The notes: generated from the sequence alone by a model not told the origin. A DNA stretch of 64,000 nucleotides from an uncultured Veillonella sp. (GCA_900550175.1 URQX01000002.1:17520-81519), one strand, 5' to 3'; shown: positions 26,547 to 36,508, counted from the stretch's first letter. Program-made: numbers and translations.

Positions 26547-28784
26547 CTATCTAAACATATAGGTCATATATTTCTCTACATTCTCTACAGACTCACTTAA
26601 TTGGCGATGTAATATTTCATATTTACCTTGATTTCCTTTACATTGAGCAAATCTTAACTCACCATAGGTCATGATATTGCTAATCGCTGGACCTGCATTC
26701 ACAACAGAGCGTTCTATACAAGATCTAAAATATTCTGCATCTACCTTATAACCCTTTTCATAAGCTAACAATGCAAGGTATATGAATATCAGTTCCCACG
26801 GATGACCTTTAGGAGCTGCATCTAAAGTGGCCCCTACGGTACGGCCTAACTTAATGAGGGCTTCCATAAGTTCCTTATTTATTCCTGCTCTATAAAACTG
26901 ATACAACGCCTTAATATATACATATAATGCATAGCTTTCGTGTTGAACTATTTTTTCATCACTAGTCATATTCAGCAAAAATGCTAATTGATCTACCATA
27001 TTAGGGTGACCACCAAAATAGTTAGGTGCCCATCGTTCATAGGAATCTTGCTGTTTCGCATCAATATAATAGTGCAACAAATAGGATACTGTTCGATAAT
27101 AATCATCTGTATCTACAGTAAATATGTCTATGGCTGGCAAGAAATACGACTCTGCCTCAGGTCGTTCCATATAAGCGTACACTTGACCGAGTTGACTATA
27201 GGACTGTCCAAGACTGATAGCCTGTTTCCCCATCGGTAATGAATCACGTATATGTTGTATTTGTTCCTCCACATCAACAACGTACTTAGCAAGCTCCAAA
27301 GCCTCTTCATATTTATAGCAATCTATTTTTGCTACAATGCGACGGCGAACAGTTTCCATATACGTTTCAAGTGGCACTGTATGAGTGAGGGCCTGGCATT
27401 TTTCAAAACAAGCTACAGATACATCGCTTTTACCAAGATGATTAAAGGCCGTCATACCACCATCATAAAAGGCATATACTAATGCTTTATCTACACAGGA
27501 CATATCCTTGATATCTTCTAAGATATACTCAAGCTGTTGGTATAGATAATGCAATTTGCCTTCATCAAGACGACTCTGATTCGCATAATTCACAAAGGAT
27601 TCAATCGCTCGTTCGATAGCCTCTCTATTATCTACACTATGAATGAGTTCCTCCACAAAGGGGAACCAATTCGTTTCATAATAGGATTTAAATTTGCTAT
27701 CACAACATTTCCCATCGTAAAGATGACATAGCGCACCATAATAGTCCTCATTATGATATGCTTTCATAGCCTGCTCAAAATAGGTATCAATATCATCATA
27801 CACAAATATATAATTAGTATATTTCGGATTGATTTGATTAGCAAAATCTACCAGTGTTTTGAATTTGAATATATCTTTAGTATCTCGTTCAGCACCGTAG
27901 TAAATAAAATTACCACAGATATGTCCAGCTAAGTATAGGAATGCAAAATTAGCAGTCGTCTCTGGACGGTCATCATCATACTGAACAGAAACAGATTTCA
28001 ACTGTACTACGTCTAAATCCGGGCGATTAAACTCAATCATACGTCGATCTAAAGCAGCACGATAGGTGAAGTCATTCCCCACTTGATAGGTAATAATTCC
28101 CTCTTTTTTTAATTGCTCATTCTGAAAGTCGTATGGCTTATAGCCCAAACGACGATACTCTGCCAAACGATCATATTCAGTTTCTTTCACATCTACTAAT
28201 TGTGATGCTAAATGCAACTGAACACGATTATTATGTAGCGCAAACGGATTAGATAGTACAAGGCGAGATACTAAACTATCCGCCATATGCCAGTATAAAT
28301 TACTTGCTACACCATCATGCAACAACTCACTCATATAAGGCCGAAGAAACTGTTTTTTCCCCGCTTCACTTTTCAACATAAGCGTAATAGCATAGTGACC
28401 AATACGAGGCATACCCACGAGATTTTGCCCTTTATAAGTGCCATCAGCTAGAAACTCTGGTAAAGCAGCATCGAGTGCATCTCGATAACGCTTCATATTT
28501 CTTCTTATCTGTGAGCTATTTTGAATACTACCCCCTGCTTCAATAGTATCCTCAGAATCATCCTCTTTAGTATCCCCAAAGAATCCTTGTGGATAATCAC
28601 TGTTTGAGGCCTCTGCTACAGCTCTAAAAAAACGATCTAAACGAATTTGTTCATTACGCAGATCCTGCTCGCTGCCTTCATCATCATACACAATGCCAGT
28701 AATAAAATGGATGTGCTTTAAACTATCTTTCTTCTGCCCTAAATGATGAAAGTCCCCATATTCATTCAATGCGATTGTTAACAT
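26547..28784 (-). CDS. Paralogue of the DUF3800-like/TPR protein with lost active-site residues
   Basis: About 745 residues from ATG 28784, chosen for the GGGGG just upstream; a longer frame starts at 28823. It aligns with its downstream neighbour over the whole length (for example AGIVYDD/TGIVYDD, NPFDLH/NPFALH, GGHDNVWEQ/GGHPNMVDQ). The first catalytic-type aspartate is asparagine (ALNEYGDF) and the LADT aspartate is glycine (YLAGHICG). It also carries an acidic insert (~75-95). The two genes form an operon, suggesting an active/inactive pair. Confidence 0.5.
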   Translation of the reverse strand: MLTIALNEYGDFHHLGQKKDSLKHIHFITGIVYDDEGSEQDLRNEQIRLDRFFRAVAEASNSDYPQGFFGDTKEDDSEDTIEAGGSIQNSSQIRRNMKRYRDALDAALPEFLADGTYKGQNLVGMPRIGHYAITLMLKSEAGKKQFLRPYMSELLHDGVASNLYWHMADSLVSRLVLSNPFALHNNRVQLHLASQLVDVKETEYDRLAEYRRLGYKPYDFQNEQLKKEGIITYQVGNDFTYRAALDRRMIEFNRPDLDVVQLKSVSVQYDDDRPETTANFAFLYLAGHICGNFIYYGAERDTKDIFKFKTLVDFANQINPKYTNYIFVYDDIDTYFEQAMKAYHNEDYYGALCHLYDGKCCDSKFKSYYETNWFPFVEELIHSVDNREAIERAIESFVNYANQSRLDEGKLHYLYQQLEYILEDIKDMSCVDKALVYAFYDGGMTAFNHLGKSDVSVACFEKCQALTHTVPLETYMETVRRRIVAKIDCYKYEEALELAKYVVDVEEQIQHIRDSLPMGKQAISLGQSYSQLGQVYAYMERPEAESYFLPAIDIFTVDTDDYYRTVSYLLHYYIDAKQQDSYERWAPNYFGGHPNMVDQLAFLLNMTSDEKIVQHESYALYVYIKALYQFYRAGINKELMEALIKLGRTVGATLDAAPKGHPWELIFIYLALLAYEKGYKVDAEYFRSCIERSVVNAGPAISNIMTYGELRFAQCKGNQGKYEILHRQLSESVENVEKYMTYMFR

Positions 28785-28880
28785 ACTACCCCCACATATA
28801 CGCATACTATAATATATATTCATATTGTATCATCTTATCTTCATAATCAAAACAAGAAAAGAACTAAATATTTTGCATAC

Positions 28881-28906
28881 AAAAAGAGCCCTCTAAATAG
28901 AGGGCT
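28881..28906 (-). terminator. Terminator of the secreted-protein gene
   Basis: AGCCCTCTATTTAGAGGGCT followed by CTTTTT on the minus strand, directly after the stop at 28911. Confidence 0.7.
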
Positions 28907-28910
28907 TTCA

Positions 28911-29357
28911 CTATTTGTTGGTGCTTAAATCTGTAGAGCCATAACGATTAATCATATCTTGTGAGAAATATGAGCCAAACTCTTTGTAATAAGCATAATT
29001 AGCATAAATATAATCTACAGAACCAACTACATTCACATCTAGATAAGATGAATTATACGTATATGGCAATTTAGTGCCCATATACAAAATAATTGGCTTC
29101 TTTTGAATAGTTTTATTAATTAAGTCATATTTATAAAAGTATGTAATATAGGCAATATCTTCATACTTAGGTGATTTTACTGCCATTGTAGCCTTAATCA
29201 TTCTCATTGTACTACTTTGACCAGCTAATTGAATCGAATCCTTATCAATATGATGCATAGTTCCATTAGCCTGTAAAGGCACTACAAAAGACCTAGCAAA
29301 AGCACTAGGCACACACACTATACAAACAATAATAATTGCTAAAATCAACCTAACCAT
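28911..29357 (-). CDS. Secreted protein of unknown function
   Basis: 148 residues with a signal peptide (about 1-21, ending SAFARS). GGAG precedes the ATG. After cleavage it has HIDKDSIQLAG followed by MIKATMAVKSP, which resembles the IDNDSV-type pattern of the small secreted proteins at 42667, 44371 and 45210, so it is probably a distant member of that family. No catalytic motif. It lies just downstream (in transcription) of array 3, with no clear terminator between, so array read-through could reach it. Confidence 0.55.
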   Translation of the reverse strand: MVRLILAIIIVCIVCVPSAFARSFVVPLQANGTMHHIDKDSIQLAGQSSTMRMIKATMAVKSPKYEDIAYITYFYKYDLINKTIQKKPIILYMGTKLPYTYNSSYLDVNVVGSVDYIYANYAYYKEFGSYFSQDMINRYGSTDLSTNK

Positions 29358-29389
29358 TACTATACTCCATAATTTTAAACACCATTATG

Positions 29390-32300
29390 TTACTGAAAAC
29401 AGTAAATATTTTTACAACGTGATATTAGGATTAACAAACCAACTAATATATTTAGGCTTCAATACCGTAAACGGTAGGTACTGTTGCAACGACTAGCTAC
29501 CATCAAATGAGAATAACGGCGCTATCGATGTTTCAATACCGTAGACGGTAAGTACTGTTGTCTTATCACCTTTGTTTTACCTTCTCTTCGTTCAGGTAAG
29601 AGAAGTGCGGACCTCATCGTCGCTTTGCTCCTCTGCCGTCTCACACCCTTCGGCGCATACCGTGAACGGTAGGTACTGTTATCTTATCACCTTTATTTTA
29701 CCCTCGCTTCGCTCAGGTAAGAGATGTGCGGACTTCATCGTCGCTTTGCTCCTCTGCTGCCTCGCACCCTTCGGCGCATACCGTGAACGGTAGGTACTGT
29801 TGCAACTATTAACGGCAAAGATACTGCAATCAACGCAGGCGTGTTTCAATACCGTAAACAGTAGGTGCTGTTGCAACCGTTGGTGCTATTGCAGTAGCAA
29901 CAGGCACAGTAGATGCGTTTCAATACCGTAAACGGTAAGGACTGTTGCAACTGTCATGATAGGGAGGAAAACATCATGAAAAAGTTAAAGTTTCAATACC
30001 GTAAACGGTAGGTGCTGTTGCAACCTGAATACGGAAAATACTTTACGTCTCCGATTGGAGAGTTTCAATACCGTGAACGGTAGGTGCTGTTGCCTTATCA
30101 CCTTTGTTTTACCCTCGCTTCGCTCAGGTACTTGAGATGTGCGGACTTCATCGTCGCTCTGCTCCTCTGCTGTCTCGCACCCTTCGGCGCATACCGTAAA
30201 CGATAGGTGCTGTTGCAACTGTTTTATATATAAGTGGTCTCGGAGCTAAAGTTCGGTTTCAATATCGTAAACGGTAAGCACTGTTGCAACACAATTCAGT
30301 GATCAGCTAACGCCCAAAGAGGTGTACGAGTTTCAATACCGTAAACGGTAAGCACTGTTGCAACTTCACACATGAGACTCCTGCAGTTATTGGTTCTCAG
30401 CCACTGTTTCAATACCGTAAACGGTAGGTGCTGTTGCCTTATCACCTTTGTTTTACCTTCTCTTCGTTCAGGTAAGAGAAGTGCGGACTTCATCGTCGCT
30501 TTGCTCCTCTGCTGCCTCGCACCCTTCGGCGCATACCGTAAACGGTAGGTACTGTTGTCTTATCACCTTTGTTTTACCTTCGCTTCGCTCAGGTACTTGA
30601 GATGTGCGGACCTCATCGTCGCTTTGCTCCTCTGCTGTCTCGCACCCTTCGGCGCATACCGTAAACGGTAGGTACTGTTGCTTAATTACCTTCGTTTTAC
30701 CTTCTCTTCGTTCAGGTAAGAGATGTGCGGACCTCATCGTCGCTCTGCTCCTCTGCTGTCTCGCACCCTTCGGCGCATACCATAAATGGTAGGTGCTGTT
30801 GCAACAGGAAAAAAGTCATGAAAAAAGTTAATTTATTATTAGGTGTTTCAATACCGTAAACGGTAGGTACTGTTGCTTCATCATCTTCGTTTTACCTTCG
30901 CTTTGCTCAGGTACTTGAAATGTGCGGACTTCATCGTCGCTTTGCTCCTCTGCTGTCTCGCACCCTTCGGCACATACCGTGAACGGTAGGTGCTGTTGCA
31001 ACTTACGTCCAGATTTTGTGCATGAGCAATCTGCGTTTCAATACCGCAAGCGGTAGGTGCTGTTGCAACTATATGCGAAGCAATGGACGCAAGCGTTATT
31101 TGAAGAAAGTTTCAATACCGTAAACGGTAGGTGCTGTTGCAACCTACACATGAAGTTACTCATGAAGTAACAGTACGTAGTAGGTTTCAATACCGTAAAC
31201 GGTAAGAGCTGTTGCAACCACAAAACGTTCGGCATGGATTACACCATCTTCCATACGTTTCAATACTGTAAACGGTAAGAGCTGTTGCAACTGAATGGAT
31301 TTAAAGCTCCATTCTGGCCAGAAGAAACGTTTCAATACCGTGAACGGTAGGTACTATTACAACTCTATCTTAAAAACAATCTTAGGTACATCTACTAATA
31401 CAGTTTCAATACCGTAAACGGTAAGAGCTGTTGCAACTAAATTAGTTTCGGGCATGGCCCTTGGAATTGATAGGTTTCAATACCGTAAACAGTAGGTGCT
31501 GTTGCTTCATCATCTTCGTTTTACCTTCTCTTCGCTCAGGTACTTGAGATGTGCGGACTTCATCGTCGCTTTGCTCCTCTGCTGTCTCGCACCCTGCGGC
31601 GCATACCTTAAACGGTAAGTACTATTGCAACACCTGAGAATAACCTAAACCGGATTGCACAAGCAGCGTTTCAATACCATGAACGATAAGGACTGTTGCA
31701 ACAAGAAGTAGTCTATCAAGAAGACCGTTTCGGAGTACCATGGTTTCAATACCGAAAACGGTAAGTGCTGTTACAACGCGAGTCATGGATAACGACACAG
31801 ACGGATGTATAGTAATGTTTCAATACTGTAAACAGTAAGTGCTATTATCTTTATATTACCTTTGCTCCTCTTCTGTCTCACACTCTGCGGCGCATACCGC
31901 AAGCAGTAGGTGTTGTTTCAACAAGGAAGATAATAAAAAAGTGGCTACCAATTATAACAGCGTTTCAATACCGCAAGCGGTAGTTGCTATTACCTTATCA
32001 GCTTCGTTTTACCTTCTCTTCGTTCAGGTACTTGAGATGTGCGGACTTCATCGTCGCTTTGCTCCTCTGCTGTCTCGCACCCTTCGGCACATACCGTAAA
32101 CGGTATGTACTATTGCAACATATGAATACTTTGATGGTTCAGCCTTGTTTAATGTGTTTCAATACCGTAAACGGTAAGCACTGTTGCAACTTGTTCTATC
32201 TAACTCTATGACATCTATCGTCATCACGTTTCAATACCGTAAACGGTAAGCACTGTTGCAACTAAAACAGCCTCGGCATGGATCTCCTTCCTCAGCTTGT

Positions 32301-34566
32301 TTCAATACCGTAAACGGTAAGTACTGTTGCAACTGGGAAGTTATTTCTCCAGTGAAAATTCAGTAACTGGAGAGTTTCAATACCGTAAACGGTAAGTACT
32401 GTTGCAACGCAACGAATTTTATCGTTATTTAATGAATAACTACCGAGGGTTTCAATACCGTAAACGGTAAGTACTGTTGCAACTTGGGCATGGAAGGAGG
32501 TGACTAGGAACGCCAACGCTGTCGCGTTTCAATACCGTAAACGGTAAGTACTGTTGCAACTTTGAACATAAGAGAGGTAGATATTTTGTAATTTTTCATT
32601 GTTTCAATACCGTAAACGGTAAGCACTGTTGCAACGTATTACACGTCAATCCGAGTTATCCGGTTTTGACATGTTTCAATACCGTAAACGGTAAGGACTG
32701 TTGCAACTTACAGAGCAAATGTCCACTGGTAAACTGTTCTATTTTTGTTTCAATACCGTAAACGGTAGGTGCTGTTGCAACTTGTATTCTCACGTCATGA
32801 TGTGAATATGAATAAGTGTTTCAATACCGTAAACGGTAGGTGCTGTTGCAACCGTTGGTGCTATTGCAGTAGCAACAGGCACAGTAGATGCGTTTCAATA
32901 CCGTAAACGGTAGATACTGTTGCTTCATCATCTTCGTTTTACCTTCTCTTCGTTCAGGTAAGAGAAGTGCGGACTTCATCGTCGCTTTGCTCCTCTGCCG
33001 TCTCGCACCCTGCGGCGCATACCGTAAACGGTAGGTACTGTTGCTTCATCACCTTTGTTTTACCCTCGCTTCGCTCAGGTACTTGAGATGTGCGGACTTC
33101 ATCGTCGCTTTGCTCCTCTGCTGTCTCGCACCCTTCGACGCATACCGTAAACGGTAGGTGCTGTTGCAACCAGTAAAAATAAGGAAATCACATCTCCTTT
33201 ATTTTACAAGTTTCAATACCGTAAACAGTAAGCACTGTTGCAACTGAGATTTATGCACCAGGTCTTGAGGACCAAGAAATGTTTCAATACCGTAAACAGT
33301 AAGCACTGTTGCAACGTCATCGTAGACGAAGCTAAGTCTTCTTGGTCTGAATTAAGTTTCAATACCGTAAACGGTAAGCACTGTTGCAACCAAGGAACTA
33401 AAACAAGCAACTGAGTTCTTCAAGTTTCAATACCGTAAACGGTAAGCACTGTTGCTTCATCATCTTCGTTTCACCTTCGCTTTGCTCCTCTGCTGTCTCG
33501 CCCCCTGCGGCACATACCGTAAACGGTAAGTGCTATTGCTTTATCACCTTTGTCTTACCCTCGCTTCGCTCAGGTAAGAGATGTGCGGACTTCATCGTCG
33601 CTTTGCTCCTCTGCTGTCTCGCACCCTTCGGTGCATACCGTAAACGGTAGGTGCTGTTGCAACTGAATTAATAAACAAGACCCCTCACGAAATTACTATG
33701 TTTCAATACCGTAAACGGTAGGTACTGTTGCAACTCTAACACAACTAGACAAGGCGCTATAGTAATTGGCACACAGTTTCAATACCGTAAGCAGTAAGGG
33801 CTATTACCTAATCACCTTTGTTTTACCTTCGCTTCGCTCAGGTAAGAGAAGTGCGAACCTCATCGTCGCTTTGCTCCTCTACTGTCTCGCACACTACGGC
33901 GCATACCGTAAACGGTAAGTACTATTGCTGATCACCTTTGTTTTACCTTCGCTTCGCTCAGGTACTTGAGATGTGCGGGCTTCATCGTCGCTTTGCTCCT
34001 CTGCTGTCTCGCACCCTTCGGCGCATACCGTAAACAGTAGGTGCTGTTGCAACGGGTTATGAATTCGTGCCATATATTCGTGAGTTTGAGTTTCAATACC
34101 GCAAACAGTAGGTGCTGTTGCAACACCACAATGGAATTAATACTGTGGGCTTGCACCACAGTACGTTTCAATACCGTAAACGGTAAGGACTGTTGCAACA
34201 TAACGCAGCTAAAATCGGTCGCGCAAAAGACTATAAAAAGTTTCAATACCGTAAACGGTAAGCACTGTTGCAACTTGCTAATAATGTTCCTGAGTTAATT
34301 TTTGCGTTATTACAGGTTTCAATACCGTAAACGGTAAGCACTGTTGCAACTATAAGTATAATTAGAACTGTCGGGCCCTGACTCTGCGTTTCAATACCGT
34401 AAACGGTAAGCACTGTTGCAACCCTCGAAAGTGGGGATACTACAACAGCATCCGTTGCTAAGTTTCAATACCGTAAACGGTAAGCACTGTTGCAACTTCC
34501 ATTGGTTCTGTATTAGAAGATAAATTTTACAGTTTCAATACCGTAAACGGTAAGCACTGTTGCAAC
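29390..34566 (-). CRISPR. CRISPR array 3, interrupted by repeat elements
   Basis: The largest array, with about 44 ordinary spacers and 16 element insertions. The leader-proximal repeats are nearly uniform with CGTAAACGG cores and AAGCACTGTTGCAAC ends, distinct from the CGCAAGCGG form of array 2. The distal end (29390-29418) is a degenerate repeat (TTACTGAAAACAGTA then TTTACAAC). One spacer occurs twice (29878-29916 and 32853-32891). Transcription is on the minus strand from the leader at 34567-34800. Confidence 0.95.
29561..34025. repeat. Sixteen copies of the ~97-bp array-embedded element (array 3)
   Basis: Approximate copies: 29561-29657, 29682-29778, 30094-30191, 30439-30533, 30558-30656, 30682-30777, 30877-30974, 31506-31603, 31849-31894 (truncated), 31993-32091, 32924-33019, 33045-33142, 33456-33514 (truncated), 33540-33635, 33808-33903 and 33929-34025. 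Up to three lie in tandem (30439-30777), sharing 25-bp repeat cores. Some copies read GGTAAGAGATG where others read GGTACTTGAGATG, a two-base length difference, so the open frames across them are not protein-coding. None is within 540 bp of the leader. Confidence 0.88.
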
Positions 34567-34800
34567 AGCGGGTCTTAGAAGTCCAGTATTCATGGGGCTT
34601 AAAATTAGGTTTTGGAAAACCTCATACCGTAAACGGTCAAAACGTGTTCCCATTTGATCAGAAATGCCGATGAGCATAGGTAAATACTGGTGGTAAATGA
34701 TTTTTCTAAGGTTACAGTAATTATAAGGGTTTCTCGATTTTACGTCAATAATTTAATTCATTTTCTTTTCATTTGCTTTTACAAAAGAATTAATTCACTT
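34567..34800 (-). promoter_or_regulatory. Leader of CRISPR array 3
   Basis: TTGACG (34743-34748), 17 bp, TATAAT (34720-34725) on the minus strand. As in array 2, the leader contains a half repeat (34625-34637) and the AGGTTTTGGAAAACCT palindrome, and shares the ~58-bp segment adjoining the first full repeat with only a few differences. Confidence 0.85.
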
Positions 34801-34826
34801 ACCTACCAGTATTACCATTAATATAT

Positions 34827-35653
34827 TTAGTTAGTTAACCGACTAAGTATCGTTGGTCCACCCATTCGCATAAACATGGATGGTCGATTATATTGAAAAT
34901 CCTCATCTATCTGTATACACAAGCCTTCTTGTCCATATTGAGTAAAAATACTTTCATAATTAGGTCGAGCAAACATACCACAGTTTGTTTGTATTGCCAT
35001 GTCTGGACCTAGTTCATATAGATTACCTTCTTGTGTAACGTAGATTATAGGATTTATATTAACATTTTCAAACAACAACGCCATTACATCTAATACTGTT
35101 TTTAACTTACACTGACGAACATACAAAACGTAATACAAGATACTTTCACCAGAATCAAAAGCATGATATATCTTGTCATAGGGCACATCAAGAAATGCCA
35201 GATACTGCTGCATCGTGCGACCGTGTACCGCATGGGTGAAAGCCGGCACAAATAGGATATGATCTGCACCTAAATGCGATGCCCCTCATACTGCCAAACC
35301 CTAGTTTCTCCCTTCAGAGATATAAATAGGACATGGTGAAAGCCATATTGCTGTGTATACCAGGCTGCTATGTCTTGTAGATCAAGCAAATTATCGGGTT
35401 GCCAACAAATTAGATTCATAGTAAAAGCTTTACTATCTATAGTGCCATGAATACAATGACGATGCCAATCTCGACCAGTCGTATACGAATATGGCAAACC
35501 TTGAGATATTTGTTTATTTACTAGTGTAAAACGATTAATTTGTGCCGCATCAACATTTGTCTCTAATGACTGACTTGGTATAATCATTATCAACTGCTTG
35601 CCCATATAAGAGTTAATAATGTTACCAATCTGAGACTTTACATTCAAATCCAT
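34827..35653 (-). pseudogene. Uncharacterised gene split by an apparent frameshift
   Basis: The first frame (35270-35653, 127 residues, ATG with GAGGGGGAAG upstream) ends VWQYEGHRI-stop. The second (34827 to about 35284; annotated start GTG 35249) continues with protein-like sequence before any start codon: ASHLGADHILFVPAFTHAVH. One extra G in the GGGG run read at 35282-35285 would join them as ...QYEG-ASHLGADHILFVPAF... into one ~275-residue protein. No family recognised; no signal peptide. It could also be two overlapping genes, a slippage site or a sequencing error. Confidence 0.55.
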
Positions 35654-35747
35654 ATAACTTCCCCCTCACTCAGTACCATAACTGGAATAACAAACACCAT
35701 TATTACAACCTTACTATACCAAGACAAATGAGGAAAAAATTACACAT

Positions 35748-35781
35748 AAAAAGACTCTACCTGTAAAGTAGAGCCTTTTTT
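35748..35781. terminator. Bidirectional terminator
   Basis: GACTCTAC and GTAGAGCC pair around CTGTAAA, with A/T runs on both sides. It probably ends minus-strand transcription of the gene at 35900. Confidence 0.6.
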
Positions 35782-35899
35782 ATGTCTCCCCTATGTTATT
35801 GTCTCCCTATAGTGCCTCCTCTCTTTCTCCCCTATTACTTTATCTCCCCTACTAGTTCGTTTCTCCCCTGGCCTCCTAGTTCGTCTCTCCCCTAGTGTT
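35782..35899. repeat. Short CTCCCCTA-rich direct repeats
   Basis: The motif TCTCCCCTA or a close variant occurs at least six times in about 110 bp, with TAGTTCGT between some copies. On the minus strand this is a G-rich (TAGGGGAGA) series directly downstream of the 35900 gene. Function unknown. Confidence 0.45.
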
Positions 35900-36508
35900 T
35901 TATCTTGTTAGGTCTCTCCAGGCGATAAATAGTTCTGCCACGACTTGTGGGTTTTGACTGAGTTTGATGCGGGCTAGCATTTTGCGCACGTAGTTGCAGT
36001 GTTCTAGCATGGCTTCGTTCAGTTTGTGTTTGACGTGACGTGGGGCTTGGTACACCAAGATTGGTTTAAAGTCGCCCACATGAATGTAGCTCGTATCTGG
36101 ATCTGGACCATCTGTAACGATGTATTTATAAGGTATGGCTACATTAAATAGTCCGTATACCACGTCCTTACCGACAGGGCGCCGACATTTAATATGGCAA
36201 AAGGTTAGATGCGGACCATAGGTCTTAGGCGCCGTATAGTTACTACGTCGACCATCACTGGTCATAATGTAATTTGGCCGTAGACCTTCTTGCAGAGCCA
36301 ACTCCCGCAAAATAATGCGGATTGGTAGATGTACCAATTCTTGACGGCCATCTACAAAATAGCACATCGTACTATCTCCACCGTCAGGTTCATAGATAGG
36401 AATAAAACAAACAATATGATTCTTTGGATTCGTATAAATTAAATCCAAATTCTCTCCTTTAGATAGCCACTTGGCCATTGTTTCTGGTACTTCATTATTT
36501 GTCATCAT
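35900..36508 (-). CDS. Possible ComK-like competence regulator
   Basis: 202 residues, ATG with GGGGAGAG upstream. Parts recall ComK, the competence transcription factor of Bacillus: an SDGRRSNYTAPKTYG segment, then KCRRPVGKDVVYGLFNVAIP where ComK has its KPPI...IFLFPT stretch, and a similar total length. The match is by eye and weak. The upstream gene is a sigma-70-type factor, which fits a competence or stress regulon but proves nothing. Confidence 0.3.
   Translation of the reverse strand: MMTNNEVPETMAKWLSKGENLDLIYTNPKNHIVCFIPIYEPDGGDSTMCYFVDGRQELVHLPIRIILRELALQEGLRPNYIMTSDGRRSNYTAPKTYGPHLTFCHIKCRRPVGKDVVYGLFNVAIPYKYIVTDGPDPDTSYIHVGDFKPILVYQAPRHVKHKLNEAMLEHCNYVRKMLARIKLSQNPQVVAELFIAWRDLTR

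Noticed and set aside
1038..34273. Many open frames across the arrays (for example those with CAEGCETAEEQSDDEV or FTVLK patterns)
   Set aside because: They translate CRISPR repeats and the embedded element. Copies differ by two-base length changes and the frames run through unrelated spacers, so they are not genes.
14303..34566. Using G-U tolerated repeat variants to prove the transcribed strand
   Set aside because: Variants such as TACCGTAAACAGTA favour the minus strand, but TACTGTAAACGGTA and TACCGTAAATGGTA favour the plus strand. The evidence is mixed; strand was assigned from leader promoters and the ATTGAAAC end instead.
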